Assembly: GCF_023065955.2 (NCBI RefSeq)
Contig: NW_026622808.1
Coordinates: 42,978,475-43,042,474 of the forward strand
DNA: 64,000 nt
From: Ursus arctos
Lineage: Eukaryota > Chordata > Mammalia > Carnivora > Ursidae
Reading direction: 5' to 3'
The position numbers and the translations under genes were made by a program. Within the stretch, counting starts at the first letter, position 1. Each line of letters opens with the position of its first letter. Of the stretch, positions 31,711-43,616 are shown piece after piece. The notes under the pieces are model-generated. The model ran no database searches. It saw only the letters and a program-made list of their open reading frames with translations, and was not told the DNA's origin.

Positions 31711-33160
31711 CTAGCTCCTGGGTGGGCATCTGGCAGAGCTCCTGGCTTTGATTTCTCCCTCTTCTGGTTCCAGTTGGTGATGCATTGTGGGATCTGTGGA
31801 GGGTTGCAGAGCGACTTGGGTGTTATTAAAATACCAGTCTCTGCTGCCTTGGACACCCAGGACAGCGTGGAAGACCTTGAGCATTCTGACTGAGCTCCAC
31901 GCTCAGCAATTTGAAAGGCAGCATGGATCTCGGAGATCTTCCGACATTGCAAGCTGCTTGTGGACGCTCGTTGTCAAGAGTGCTAATCCAGCCCAGTGCC
32001 TGTCCCCTACTTCCTGGTGGGAGGAGGCTGCAGATCCAATCCTCACGCAGCATCCTGGGCCCTTGATTTTGTTCTCTTGTGTACTCGGTTTTAGTGAGGC
32101 CCAAGTTCCCATCTCTAGTTAATAACCAAGTTCATACCAGATCCAGGCGCTGGACTGCAGGTTATCAGCATTGGTCCAAGTGTTAACACAGCTGTGGATC
32201 CAGTGGATGGGGCAGGTGCATTTATAGAGGGTGGAGCCGTCCGTACTCCTCTTAAGATGTTTGGTTTCTTTCTCCAACAGAATATGAAAATAGGAGGCTC
32301 TTCCAAGCAGAGCACATATTTCTGAACTTGCCAGGCTGCTGCTTAATTATGAAGTGCGAGATGGGGAAAATGGGAGAGATGAACACCCTTTTCTTGGACA
32401 GCTCAGGTCCGCCTAGAAGGGTTTCTAGCATTGGGTCCTGTGTGTCGTGCGCATCTGCAGGTTAAGAACTTGGGCCGGGGTGGCGATGGTGGAAGGAAGT
32501 GGCTAGTTGGCTGGGAAGACCCATCCTTATTTAATGGTTTTTCAGGTTCTGGTTGGGAATGTCTCCTTCTCGGGATATTTGACAGGGTGGACAACATGCC
32601 CCTTGTTTGGTGTAGGTGATAAGAATCTGGCTTTCAGTTGTAAGTTGTTTGACGAGGGAAAAACAAGGATGTTGAAGTCCTCAAGTTAGGGTGTTGAAGG
32701 AGCATTAGTGGGTCCTCAGGCCCCACCCTGAGTCTGCCCTGGAAACGCAGGGGAGGGGTGGTGAGAGCAGCCGTGCCTGCCCACGTGGGAAGGGGAAGAA
32801 AAGGAGTTTTCGGAGGATTTTCTTGTTCTCTTTGGCATAGCCAGATTTCAGAGTGACTTGTAAAGGAAAATGGTCCTCCAGACCTTTCTGTCCACACAGA
32901 GCTTGAGTGTTTCTGTTGCCAAGTTATCAGGGCACCTCCCTTTTTAGGTTTCGTGTGATCACCTGTATCTTCTGCTCCTATCATTTGCTTCCCTCCTGGC
33001 CTTTGACAAGGTCTGGGAGTTTTATACTCCTGAGTAGTGTTTTCTGCTCTAAGCCGTGATTTCTAGGAAGAACACCTCCCTCCCAAGCCATTCTTGCAGG
33101 GGAGAGTGAGGGTATCTGGAAATTTGGCTATTACTCCTTCTCCAGGTGTTTTTAGAGTGT
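31711..33160. other. Intron 1 segment, no feature recognised
   Basis: Unique-looking DNA. Overlapping open frames near 31787-32122 on both strands have no similarity and no flanking splice signals I would trust. Confidence 0.45.
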
Positions 33161-33164
33161 GGCA

Positions 33165-33380
33165 TGGCTAACATTAACCACTGTTGGTTGAGCACCTACT
33201 ATGAGCAGGTGGGCCATGCTAGGGGCCAGATATACCCTATTCGAAATCCTTGTATTTCCCAAGTGTGCAAACAGAAATTTTGCTTAGTTAAGAAACTTGC
33301 CCAGCATCAGATAACTTTGAAGGTGGGGATCCAAGTCTCTGACTCCAAAGCCAGAAATCTTTTTCCTAACAACACAGTGC
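33165..33380 (-). mobile_element. MIR, antisense
   Basis: GGTTGAGCACCTACTATGAG, GTTAAGAAACTTGCCCAGCA and GGTGGGGATCCAAGTCTCTG are the reverse-complement MIR order. Confidence 0.87.
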
Positions 33381-35699
33381 TTCTATTAATAGATAATTGG
33401 CTTTGCACTTCTTGTGAATTGCACTCAGTGGGTTGAACTCTGGGTTCATTCTGAAAAGGCAAAAGGCCAGGTGAGCGAGGACTGAAGGCTAACTTGGACA
33501 GATGTCTTAATTCTTTCGCACTTGGCCAACATAGGGATACACGGAATGGGGCCAAGTCTTTGTGTGTATTCTGACTTCTGACTAATGTTGATGAAATGCT
33601 AGAATGCATTTTAAACTCAATAAGTGATATGTATGTTAATAAAAATAAGGAAAAAAGCCTTACTGGGTAAGTGTGTTTTATTCCTGTGGCCAAGAATAAA
33701 GTCGGAGGACTTAAAGATTATTATTTTCTTTTGGCTATAGAAACCTTTCAGGAGCTCTTGGTAAATTACCTTGGATAACAGGATATAATTATACCTTTCA
33801 TCCACAGAAGGCATGTTTGCAAGGTACTGTGTGATTTGTACAGGTTTCTGGAGGTTTCCGAGTAGTTCCAGAGAAGTAATGTCTTTGATGGAGGGAAAAT
33901 ATTTTTGATTCCTTTCTTGCTATCTTAGTCTCAGAGCGTAGCCAGCAGACGTTCTCGTTCTGACTTTTCTAAGGCTTTGGGGCTCAGTCCACTCAGGTAT
34001 TTCTGTCAATATTTTTGGCATCATCTATAGCCAAGAAAGCAACCAGGTAATTGGGGGTGCATTTTTAACTTTACTTCCTTGGCGGTGGATACTTCTAAAG
34101 GCGGAATAGGTAGGTGGACACTCTTTGAATAATGAACCCATCTCACTGAGTTCTCTGTGTTCGTTCTTTCCTGGAGGAGCTGTTGTAAATCTAAAGCCAT
34201 CAATTCCCTGGGAGAAAGTTGCCAAGGTTTGTTTTCTTCTTTCTTTCTTGCCACACCTGTTAATTAGTTCCAGACACTAGCGAATCAGATGGCAAGCGTG
34301 AAAGCTCAAGGGTGAGATGCAAGGTCAGATCAGTTGTCTTTCCCCTACAACTGAAGCCCTCCTTTCAGCAAAAGGGTTTGCAACATTGTTTTTCCTCTGT
34401 TCCCAAACTCTGTGTTTGAGTCCTTTTGAGTGCAGCCTGCACATAGCTATCGGGCTCTTTGTCGCCTGTGATGTTAGATTTGTGCTGGCCAGTTTGAGAG
34501 TACGTGACTCCTGGAAAGTGAGAGGGAGAAGCAGTGGCCAAGAGGGGCAAGTAGTAAATGAGAGAACCTAGAGTCGCCGCTTCATTTTGGCAGTTGCTAT
34601 ATCCTTAAGTTTTTTGGCCAGGAATGCTAGCCAAATAAATAAATAAATAAATAAATAAATATTTATATAATCTCTAAATGATACAAATTACAAGGATAGC
34701 GATATGAGTGGCCAAAGTGGTAAGTTGTTTTCAGTACATTTCTCATGTCAGCATGGCTCTTGGGATAGATACTGCTCCCCCAGGGGTGGCATGGAGAGGA
34801 TGAGAACTTGAACAATTTAGCCAGGGTAGTGAATGCAGCTAGAAGGCAGTGTAATTTGAATTCAGGGAGCCTTTGCCTGTGTTCGACAAGAGTGGGATCA
34901 ATGTTGAATTTAACCATATGCTCTTGTGTCTGTTGAGATGCTGGGAGGGGAAGGATGACCAGGTTCACTTATGGATGAGGCTGTTGACTTCTGGACTTCA
35001 CTATTTACAGTCTGTAGCCCAAAATGAATGTCTGAGTTGTCCAGTGAGATGTCATGGTTTGTTCCTACAAAGGGAGGGTATCCTCTTGTACATTATGGCA
35101 AGGAAGGTCATGGATTCAAATCTAGTAATAGTGGAAACGCCCTCGCGTATAGTACTTTGCTTCGTGTTATGGGGGTTCTAGAAATGTGTGTGAATTGGGG
35201 AAATAATGTAAAGGCCCATAAAACAGTTTGCCTGGGTGGTTGGGGCTGAAGATATGATAAAATGGTGAAATACTGATTCAGTCCCTAAGTGTTCAGGAGC
35301 AGTAGAGATGAGAAAGATACCTTCCTGGGAGGGGGTGCTCTATAAACCTGTGAAAGGCTGGCTGGTATTTTATATGTGCACATGAAGGAGGGGGAGCTAG
35401 TGAGCAGAGACAGGAATGATCCTGTTAAGGTGGGTTGACTCATGGGTAAATGGGCGTATTCCAGGAGCAGAGTCATGCCATTCTGGGACGCGGACCCATG
35501 TCCGCCTTTATCTTAGCTGCTTTCCTCATGGCATAAAGCCATGAGTGACTGTCTGCTTGCACATGGACCCTGCAGAGGTTTGAGAGGCATGGGAGCCCAT
35601 GTTGGATGCATTGGCTGGCCCCTGACTGCCAGGCTGAGGCACTCAGACTTGATTGTGCAGTCCGTAAAATTGTATAGGGAGAGACTTTATCACAGTGGT
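33381..35699. other. Intron 1 segment with one (AAAT)n microsatellite
   Basis: Mostly unique-looking. The microsatellite AAATAAATAAATAAAT spans about 34632-34662. A weakly MIR-like stretch at about 34800-34870 was not firm enough to annotate. Confidence 0.45.
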
Positions 35700-35890
35700 C
35701 TTGTACAATGAGATTGTCCTGTTGTCTTGCTTTGTGATGGGCTAGCTTGGTGTGCTTAGTCCCCAGTTTCCTCATCCATAAGATGGGATAATGGTCATGA
35801 TCCCATAAAGTTGATGTTAGAATTAAATGAGAATATAAGTAAGGCCCTGTCCCCTGCAAACACACGGCTATGGTCAGTATTATCAGAGCA
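35700..35890 (+). mobile_element. MIR, sense
   Basis: CCCCAGTTTCCTCATCCATA, AGATGGGATAATGGTCATGA and TTAGAATTAAATGAGAATAT match the MIR 3' half. Confidence 0.82.
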
Positions 35891-37120
35891 CTCTTGATTT
35901 TGCCTGCCCAGCATCCCTTCGCCTGTTTTGCTCTGAGCATCCTTGCTACTCTTGGGGTATTGATCTCTCCAGGACCTTCTGCTGATCAGTGGGCTCTATC
36001 CATCTCCGTTTGAGGGTGCCACAAAACCCGGGCGAGGCCAGTCATGGACATACGTTTTCTTCCTGGAATTGGAGGATTAAGACAAGTGAAACACGAATAC
36101 TGACATCTTTCTTCATTCCTGCTGTCTGAATTCCCAGAGCTGCCCTGATCCTTGCCCTTTCAGAAGCTGGATTGTTTGGCTGTTGATTGAATTCTTTGAG
36201 ATGTCCCAAATCCTTTCAATACATTCTTTTTTCTGCCTATGTTAACCAAGGGTTGATTTTGGTCCTTTTCAATCAAAGGGCACCGGTATCAGCTGGAAAT
36301 ACATAAAGGGGTTGGTAACCAGGTGTATTGAGAAGGACAAGAACGGTCTCCCCTGCCTGACTGCAATAGTCCTTTAATAATGGTTTCATTCCTCTGTTTG
36401 GTTTTTTGAGTTCATTCATTTTGAGCTTTTTATCTCCAGGAATTTGAAGCGTTTTATTTTGGTGCTAGGGACAGCTTCTCTCGAGGAGACATGCTGATAA
36501 CACTTAGCCTTAACTGCTTCTCTTGATTTTATTTGTAAATGAGAATCCTAAGGATCTGTAAGGAAACGAGTAAAACTTAATTGAACAACAGTTAGAGGCG
36601 GAATTAAAAAAAAAATAATAAAAAGAGTCCATAACGGTAAGAGGCCCTGGAGAATGAGATGAGTGCAGAGCGATGAGTCTGGGCGTGTGTGTTGCCGGCA
36701 CCTCACCCTGTCATGTTGTAACTACCGCTTAGACCAGAGGTCAGCAGAGTGTTTGATGGCCTCCAGAGCTCGCTCTTACCGTATCTTGTCCCTGCTCACA
36801 GTTTTCTGTGCTGGCATTATTGGATAGCAAACGTTCCAACCTAGATTAAAATCAATAAGAAGCAATTTCATTTTGTTTTTAACTACAAAGACAAGCACTT
36901 CGTTCCAGCAGAACACTACCTTCAAGTAAAGTTGAGTTTTGTTTCGTGTCGCTTTCCTCTTTCTGGCCGGGGCCCCAAACGCATTAATTTTTCAAGACGT
37001 TGCCCATGTTGCTCTGCTTTGATGTAGGCCTTGTTGTCCTCCTCCTCTTTTTACAACTGGGATGGTTGGCATCTGACTTGTGATGGTGTTTTGTAGATCC
37101 TTGGCAATCAAACGCTGTTG
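35891..37120. other. Intron 1 segment, no feature recognised
   Basis: Unique-looking DNA. A short AGACCAGAGGTCAGCAGAGT at about 36732 resembles the terminus of an hAT-type element, but the rest does not follow. Confidence 0.45.
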
Positions 37121-37124
37121 GATT

Positions 37125-37260
37125 TGTCTAGGGATCCCAGGAGAGCTTGTTGGAAATGCAGGACCTCAGCCCTGCCCTGGACTGATGGAGCGGGAATTTG
37201 CTCTGCAGCAAGACCCCCAGCTGATTTCCAGCACCTTTGGAGTTTGAAGACTGCTCTTTG
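37125..37260 (-). mobile_element. MER5A-like hAT DNA transposon
   Basis: GAGCTTGTTGGAAATGCAGG, CTCAGCCCTGCCCTGGACTG and CCCCAGCTGATTTCCAGCAC parallel the non-autonomous hAT-Charlie element MER5A. Orientation is uncertain because the element is nearly symmetrical. Confidence 0.65.
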
Positions 37261-37589
37261 CATTTGAATGGGAATGTTACTTTAATCTCCCTGGTTCTGG
37301 GAATGTTTTCTATTGAAGTGTAACAAATGTTCATTGTAGAAAATAGGGGAATTCATAAAAGCACATAGAGGAGAATATCATCATCTGTAACCCTAACACC
37401 CAGTCATAACTGGTGGGTTGTTGGAACGTTTAAAAAAAAAAAAAAAGCAATATTAGAATCATATCGTGAAAGATATTAAAACATCTTTTATTCAGCATAA
37501 AACTTAATTCTTGGGAGAGGAGGGATGATCCAAGATCTCCTGTGGTCAACGACGGAAGACCCTTGGAAGCCTTCTTTTCTCCCAAACCT

Positions 37590-37690
37590 GTGTCATTTGT
37601 TAGGGACCTACTATATGCCAGGTACTGCTGCCTGCCTGTAGGAACCTTAAATCAGTAATCACAGAAGATGAAAATTGAGACCCTTACTGG
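37590..37690 (-). mobile_element. MIR/L2-type fragment, antisense
   Basis: GGGACCTACTATATGCCAGG and ATGAAAATTGAGACCCTTAC are the two ends of a shortened reverse-complement MIR-type sequence. Confidence 0.6.
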
Positions 37691-38835
37691 GCTTTTGATC
37701 CCTAGCATGCATTTTCTGGGTGATTGAGACAAAGGAAAATTATTAATATGTCTTGCTTTTTATGGAATTTCCTTCCTATTTATTTATTTATTTTGCTTTG
37801 CTAATATGGATTTGAAATTAACTGCTCCTTTAATTGCTTTCATTAGGAGGTAGATTCCTCTGATTGAGCAGACCTTTCCGCCTGAAAATATCTAGGATTT
37901 GAAACTTAAGGTCGGGGAGGACAGCTTCTTCATCGGTGGGGGGAGAAAAGGTGGTTGTCTTGGCAGCAGAAACTTGCTAATTACCCTGCCAGTTGTAATA
38001 TCTGTTTATGATGGAGGCACTGGGGACCCAATTAGCAGGTCATTTTCATGTCAGGGTTTTGGGATCGGACTGTGGTGTGTGAGGATGATATAGCAACCCG
38101 CGGGCTCCTTCTCAGTGCAGGGGCATTGGGGATGGTTTTAGATCTTGTCTTCTGCTATGGCCACAGCTCACGGATAGGAAACTAAACTCTGCTGTTCTGT
38201 CCATTCGTTTGAATCAACAGTTTCTAACATCTTGTCTGCAGGGCCAACGGCATTAAAAGTTGCTACTCTTCAGAGAGGCTGGCTTCCCAGGAAGGAACTG
38301 GCCATGGTGATGAGGCCAGACTCAGCAGACTGGGAACACAGGGATGGGAGCGGCTGTGAGATCATCTCTGTGGGCTGGATTTGACATTTGTCTTGGCGGA
38401 GGGTGGGGGACAGGGGTGGGGTATCTTCTTTTTCTGGACAGGTTCTACTTGGATTCTTTCACCAGTGTTGATGTGAAAAGACAGGGCATCAAGGGACAGA
38501 CTGGGCAACCTTTTTCTACTCATGTTTAATTCTTACCATTTGTGGGGTGAGTATCACCTTGGTAGGTCTCCGTCCAGGTATGTCTGGGCCCAGGTATGTC
38601 CTGCTGCTTCCAGTCCTGTGACACTTGGTGTGTGCCAAGGGCAGAGAGGTTGCCTGTGACTAGGCCACTGAAAGGGTTGGTGCTAGGGGGTTCGGGGAGA
38701 ATTTTGCTTCTTTTTTCCTTAACCCAGGGCAGAAATTCAGGTCCTGTGGTGACATCTGACACCATCTTGATTTTATATAAGCATAACACAATGATCAACA
38801 GCAGAAAATTAACGTAGAGACAGTTCTATTATCTT
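37691..38835. other. Intron 1 segment, no feature recognised
   Basis: Unique-looking intronic DNA; no exon, repeat or RNA gene recognised. Confidence 0.45.
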
Positions 38836-38839
38836 ATCT

Positions 38840-39240
38840 ATTGACCTCACTCGAATTTAGTCCATTATCCCACTAATGTCCTTTATATACAAACAACACA
38901 TTTTAAGGTTTTTTTTCCTTGCCTTTTTTTTTTTCCCCCTAATTTTTTCCTGGTTCAGGATCCAAATACTTGATCACATATTGCATGGGGTTGTCCTGTC
39001 TCTGTAGTCTTCTTAAATCTCAAACTTTCTTTGTGTTTCATGACCTTGCCCTTTGAAGAGTATAGGCCACTTACTTTGTAAAATCTCTCTCCCACTGATT
39101 TTATGTGAGGTTTACTCATGATTAGATTCCTGTTACTATTTGTTCTTTCTTGCAGCGGGATACCCCACTTCTGAGAAGAAACATGTAGAACTTGCCTCAG
39201 CTCTTCTCCCCCACTCCCCAGCGTCATGCCTCAGCTCTTT
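38840..39240 (-). mobile_element. Old L1 3' UTR fragment (L1M type), antisense
   Basis: ATTATCCCACTAATGTCCTT, ATATTGCATGGGGTTGTCCT, CATGACCTTGCCCTTTGAAG and TACTCATGATTAGATTCCTG follow the reverse complement of an L1MC/ME-type 3' UTR in order. Confidence 0.75.
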
Positions 39241-39309
39241 TTGATCTGATACCCTCCCTGGGGGCAGAAAGTTTTGAACATATGCTCCTAATGTACATAT
39301 TTCTCTAAA

Positions 39310-39691
39310 TCATAGATTCTGTTACTCATCTTGGGCCGCTGTAACAAAATATCACAGACTATGTGGCTTAAACAACAGAATTTATTTCTCACAGTTCTGG
39401 AAGCTAGGGAGTGCAAGATCCAGGTGCTGGGTGATCTGGTTCTAGATGAGGATTCTATTCCTGGCTGGCAGGTGGCCATCTTCTTGCTGTGTGAACATGG
39501 CAGAGGAAGAGAGAGAGCACCCCGGTGAGAGAGCTGTCTTTGGCTTCTTTTCATAAGGGCACTCCTCCCATCATGGAGGTTCCACCTTCATGACCTAATG
39601 ACCTACCAAATGCCCCGCCTCCAAGCGCTATCACATTGCGGCTTAGGCCTTCAACGTATGAATTTTGGGGAACAGAATTCATTCCGTAGCA
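39310..39691 (-). mobile_element. MaLR solo LTR (MLT1-like), antisense
   Basis: CCGCTGTAACAAAATATCAC, GTGGCTTAAACAACAGAATT, CCACCTTCATGACCTAATG and ACGTATGAATTTTGGGGAAC, ending AATTCATTCCGTAGCA, read as a reverse-complement MaLR LTR. Confidence 0.83.
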
Positions 39692-39978
39692 TGGATGTAC
39701 TATTATACTGATGTTAGGTATCATAAAACATTCCCAAAGTACAAATTATGAGGGATAAATGGATATTTATGTCCATATTCATACATGTACACACATACAT
39801 ACTCTCCAGTACATACATGTGTGTGAATACACAGATACTCGGTTGTTTTTCTTCAAGTAGCCCAGTGCTGGAGACTTCTGCCAACAGCAGGTACGGTTGG
39901 CTCTCTACCGGGAGGAAAAATCAGTTGCGTCATAGGCTGGGATTTCTTGGTCTCTGTAGGTTGTAGGATTTCCTCTGA

Positions 39979-40505
39979 CACAGGGGTCCGCAAACCGTAG
40001 CCTGGGACCAGATCTGACCCTACTGCCTGTTTGTGTACAGCCAGTGAGCTTAAGAATGTTTTACAGTAAGGGGTGCTTGTGTGGCTCAGTTGGTTAGGTG
40101 TCCCATTCTTGATTTTGGCTGAGGTCATGATCTCACGTCGAGAGAGTGAGCCCCGTGACTGGCTCTGTGCTGGGTGTGGAGTCTACTTGAGATTCTCTTT
40201 CTCTCTCCCTCTGCCCCTTCCCCTGCTTGTGCTCTCTCTCTCTCTCTCTGTGTCTAATAAATAAATTAAATCTTTTAAGAAAAAAGAATGTTTTACATTA
40301 TTGTTGAAAAGATTAAGAGAGATAATTACTGAAGACAGGTGAAAATCATGTCATTAGAGTATAAGGTTCACAAATAAAGTTTTATTGGAACACAGCTACT
40401 CAGTGTTTTACAAACAGCAGAGCACTCTATGGTGACCAACATGCCCAAACTACTTACTATATGGCCTGTTAAAGAATAAGTTTGCCAACTTCTCCACTCT
40501 GACAC
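39979..40505 (+). mobile_element. hAT-type non-autonomous DNA transposon, split by a SINE
   Basis: CAGGGGTCCGCAAACCGTAG opens it and AATAAGTTTGCCAACTTCTC closes it, giving inverted-repeat-like ends. Inside lie CTGCCTGTTTGTGTACAG and AATAAAGTTTTATTGGAACA. The same family, reversed, is at 57310-57635. The family name is not assigned. Confidence 0.72.
40069..40283 (+). mobile_element. SINEC, sense, inside DNA transposon
   Basis: Head GGGGTGCTTGTGTGGCTCAG, CT-rich stretch, tail TAATAAATAAATTAAATC. The duplication AAGAATGTTTTACAGTA (40052-40068) / AAGAATGTTTTACATTA (40284-40300) flanks it with one mismatch. Confidence 0.95.
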
Positions 40506-40514
40506 CACGTTATT

Positions 40515-40760
40515 AATGAAACGACCACTTGCTGAGTGATAAGTGCGAGGTCTTGAGCTTAGAGCTGTGCATGTATTAATCTTTATCCCAGCCCCATGAG
40601 GTGGGGGTCTGCTAACATTTCTTTCTAAAATATCATCTCCATCCCTAAATGAGAAACTGTGAAGCTCCCAGGAGAAAAATTTGCCCCCAGTTATAAACCT
40701 TTATAAACCTGGTAAGTGAAGCGGCTGGAGCTTGAAAGCAACTCTTTTGCATTGTGGCTT
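40515..40760 (-). mobile_element. MIR, antisense
   Basis: TGCTGAGTGATAAGTGCGAG, TGCATGTATTAATCTTTATC, CCCCATGAGGTGGGGGTCTG and CTAAATGAGAAACTGTGAAG follow the reverse-complement MIR, with a small local duplication TTATAAACCTTTATAAACC. Confidence 0.8.
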
Positions 40761-42260
40761 TTGGTAGTTCAAGGTCATTCTGGACTTAGAAGTCGGGTGA
40801 TTGCTGGGGTGGATGGGGGTCAGTGTGGGTAGCCCAGGCCGCTAGACGGGTCTGTACGATTAGGTGGGCCTTGCCCATGGCCGTGTGTTTGGCATGCTGG
40901 GTGCCTGGTGGCTGCTTAGTAAAGGGTTGAAGGAGATAGATGGACAAACGATGCTGAAACCCAGCCTGGAAACTGAAAGTGGAATATGGGAGGTGTGGTC
41001 AGGCGCACTTATTGGATCAGAGTTATTGAAAATGGCCACTTCAAGCTGGGCTAGAGCAAGAGTGCCATGGCCTTAGGAAATCTAGGCAAGACGTTGAGGA
41101 GTTAGGAATATGAGCCGAGGCTAGAAGCCACGAAGGTGTTGGACCAAAGGTGTTCCGAGTATCCTGGTGAGTGGTCCCTGTGGCTGCATGGTGCTTTGGG
41201 AATGCCTAGACCTCGTCTCTCTGTTCCATGGGCATGTGCCTTCTTAGGAGGATACCCTCTGTTTCTGATAGAGACGATGGGCCGGAAGCAAGGGGTCACC
41301 TACTACTGGGGTAGACACCCCCGGCATTTTTTTCTTCAGTGAAAAAATTGCATATCATATATGAATATATTTTTTTCTTAGAACGTTTCAGCTAAAGCTT
41401 AAATCTGTTGACTACTTCTCCTCATTCTGCCTCCCCAGAGTGTGAAGCTATTTTCATAGATTTACATATATATTTATACAAACACATAGATTATTTTAAC
41501 ACAAACAGTATACTGTATCCTCTACTGCCTTTTTTCACTGCCTTAGTCCTTTTCCCTGCAGTGTAGTATTCCACCATTCAGACTCCACGGCACAGGGTGG
41601 GAGCTTCTCCAGCTGATGGTCGTAAGGGTTACTTGGCAGAGAACAACCTTTATATGCTCCTCCTGGTGCACATTGCCTGTATTTGTTTAGGGTCAGTATA
41701 GACAGAACTGCTGGGGCATAGAAACAGGAGTCTTAGCTAGCCTGTGCCCCCTTCAGGCCCTGGACACCCGAGGCTGTGATTCAGTTTTCCCTAGCTGGGT
41801 TACTGAGTCTTGGTACTTGTGTAAATTGCTTTTTCTTTTCTTTTCTTCTTTTTTTTTTTTTGGAGGTTGAGAGGGCAGGAGGATGAGCTTGCTATGACAT
41901 TTGCAGGCCAGGTGTAGACAAACAAGGATATCCCACGTACTATGTCACAGGCCCCACTATGGGTTTTCTTCCCTTGGTTTGTTGTGGAGTGACAGGTGCA
42001 GAGCAGTCTAACTTGGCTAGGTAAGCCTCGAACCAAGATTCAAACCAAATCTGTCTACCGAGTTCCAAAGGCTATGCCCCCCCCCCAACTATATCATGGT
42101 GCTTCTGTGAATATTTCAAAATAGGAGCACATCATGCATTCACTTCCCAGTTCAATACCCGTCCTCTGCAGGTCCTCCCTAGTTCTTCCTACACTCCTCA
42201 CTGCCCTCCCCTGTTCCTACTACCTTGTCACCAGGTAGTTTTCACATACCACTGACCCTT
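40761..42260. other. Intron 1 segment, no feature recognised
   Basis: Unique-looking DNA with a T-rich run near 41830-41862 and a C-run at 42079-42087. Confidence 0.45.
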
Positions 42261-42286
42261 TTAGCATTAAGTCGAGGATGCCCTGG

Positions 42287-42481
42287 GGCACCTGGGTGGC
42301 TCAGTCATTAAGCGTCTGCCTTCAGCTTAGGGCGTGATCCCAGTGTCCTGGGATCAAGCCCCTCATCGGGCTCCTCCGCTGGGAGCCTGCTTCTTCCTCT
42401 CCCACTCCACCTGCTTGTGTTCCCTTACTCACTGGCTGTCTCTCTGTCAGATAAATAAATAAAATCTTAAAAAAAAAAAAA
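42287..42481 (+). mobile_element. SINEC, sense
   Basis: Head GGCACCTGGGTGGCTCAG, tail AGATAAATAAATAAAATC plus poly-A. The flanking 19-mers TAAGTCGAGGATGCCCTGG (42268-42286) and TAAGGCGAGGATGTCCTGG (42482-42500) differ at two positions. Confidence 0.95.
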
Positions 42482-42619
42482 TAAGGCGAGGATGTCCTGG
42501 AAAACTAAGTTAGTCTGCTCCTTACCTGGGTTTTGTGAGGATCCTTGCGAATCATTCCTCAAAGAGGAGATTCCCAAAGACAGTGGATATGAAGGGCCAT
42601 ATGCAGTGCCTGACCCTTC

Positions 42620-42760
42620 CTAGGTGCTAATTGTTAATTCTCTACTTTGTCCCAATTAATTGAGTTTGGTGCCAGGACTAGAAAGGATAACTAAGTTGTG
42701 GTCTTGCCTTTGGAGCACTTACAGGCTAGAAACTGACATGTAAATAAATGAGCATATGGA
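42620..42760 (-). mobile_element. Possible L2 fragment, antisense
   Basis: GTGGTCTTGCCTTTGGAGCA, CTTACAGGCTAGAAACTGAC and ATGTAAATAAATGAGC resemble the reverse complement of the L2 3' region. Confidence 0.5.
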
Positions 42761-42940
42761 AAATGTTGGATGAACCCGAAAGAGGAGAAACTACCTGGAG
42801 TTTCCTCAGTAAGAGACATTAAAAAAACATAACTGAGGGGAAAAAACACCTGTTGACAGAATCTTTCCTTTCTCTGGAACTTAAACTGTGCGAAAGCATG
42901 TGGATGTTGTGGCGTTCCATTTTTGCTTTTATATAAACTT

Positions 42941-43143
42941 GGGCGCCGGGGTGGCTCAGTCAGTTGAGTGTCTGTCTCTTAGTTTGGGCTCAGGTTGTGA
43001 TCTTGGGGTCATGAGATCGAGTCCCAAGTTGGGCTCCATGCTCAGCGCAGAGTCTGTTTGGGACTCTTCCCCTGCCCACCCCCCCCCGCCCCCCGCTCAC
43101 TCTCTCAAATAAATAAAATAAATCTTTAAAAAAATAAAATAAA
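42941..43143 (+). mobile_element. SINEC, sense, with C-run
   Basis: Head GGGCGCCGGGGTGGCTCAG, body GGGCTCCATGCTCAGCGCAG, a C-rich run at about 43075-43096 in place of the usual CT stretch, and tail AAATAAATAAAATAAATC. The target duplication is not clear. Confidence 0.93.
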
Positions 43144-43439
43144 GCTTATACCTAAACGAAATGATTTCAAGTTAGTTTTTTTAGTAGTAATGGTAAGAAA
43201 TTTTTCCAGAGGGGAGGAAGGGGGTGGACCTGCCGAACTTGATACACTTCTTTGAAAATCACCTTCTCTTTGTCAGCTGTACCCCAAGAAAGCTGGAGAG
43301 GGAAAAAAGGGAACTCATCCTCCACCTCCCTGAAGTCCGCTTGGTTCTCTTCAGCCCCACCGTGGATGCTGGGCATGCAAACACAACCGGGTTCTGAACA
43401 GACCTAGGGCATTTGTTCTGCTGGGGTATTCTATATCTT

Positions 43440-43590
43440 AGCATTCAAAGTGTCATCTTCCGACCGGCAGCATCAGTCTCGCCTGGGAACTTGTTAGAAA
43501 TGTGGAGTCTTAGAATCTCAGACCCCACTCTGGATCTATTGTTAATAAGATTCCCCAGGTGACTCCTGTGCACCTGAATATGTGAGAGGC
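43440..43590 (+). mobile_element. MER5A-like hAT DNA transposon
   Basis: GGCAGCATCAGTCTCGCCTG, GGAACTTGTTAGAAATGTGG, AGTCTTAGAATCTCAGACCC, ATTCCCCAGGTGACTCCTGT match MER5A in order. It is followed by three copies of a 10-bp GCTGGGACGG unit. Confidence 0.8.
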
Positions 43591-43616
43591 TGGGACGGGC
43601 TGGGACGGGCTGGGAC
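43589..43616. repeat. 10-bp tandem repeat (GCTGGGACGG)
   Basis: Nearly three units in a row, at 43589, 43599 and 43609, the last cut short. Confidence 0.9.
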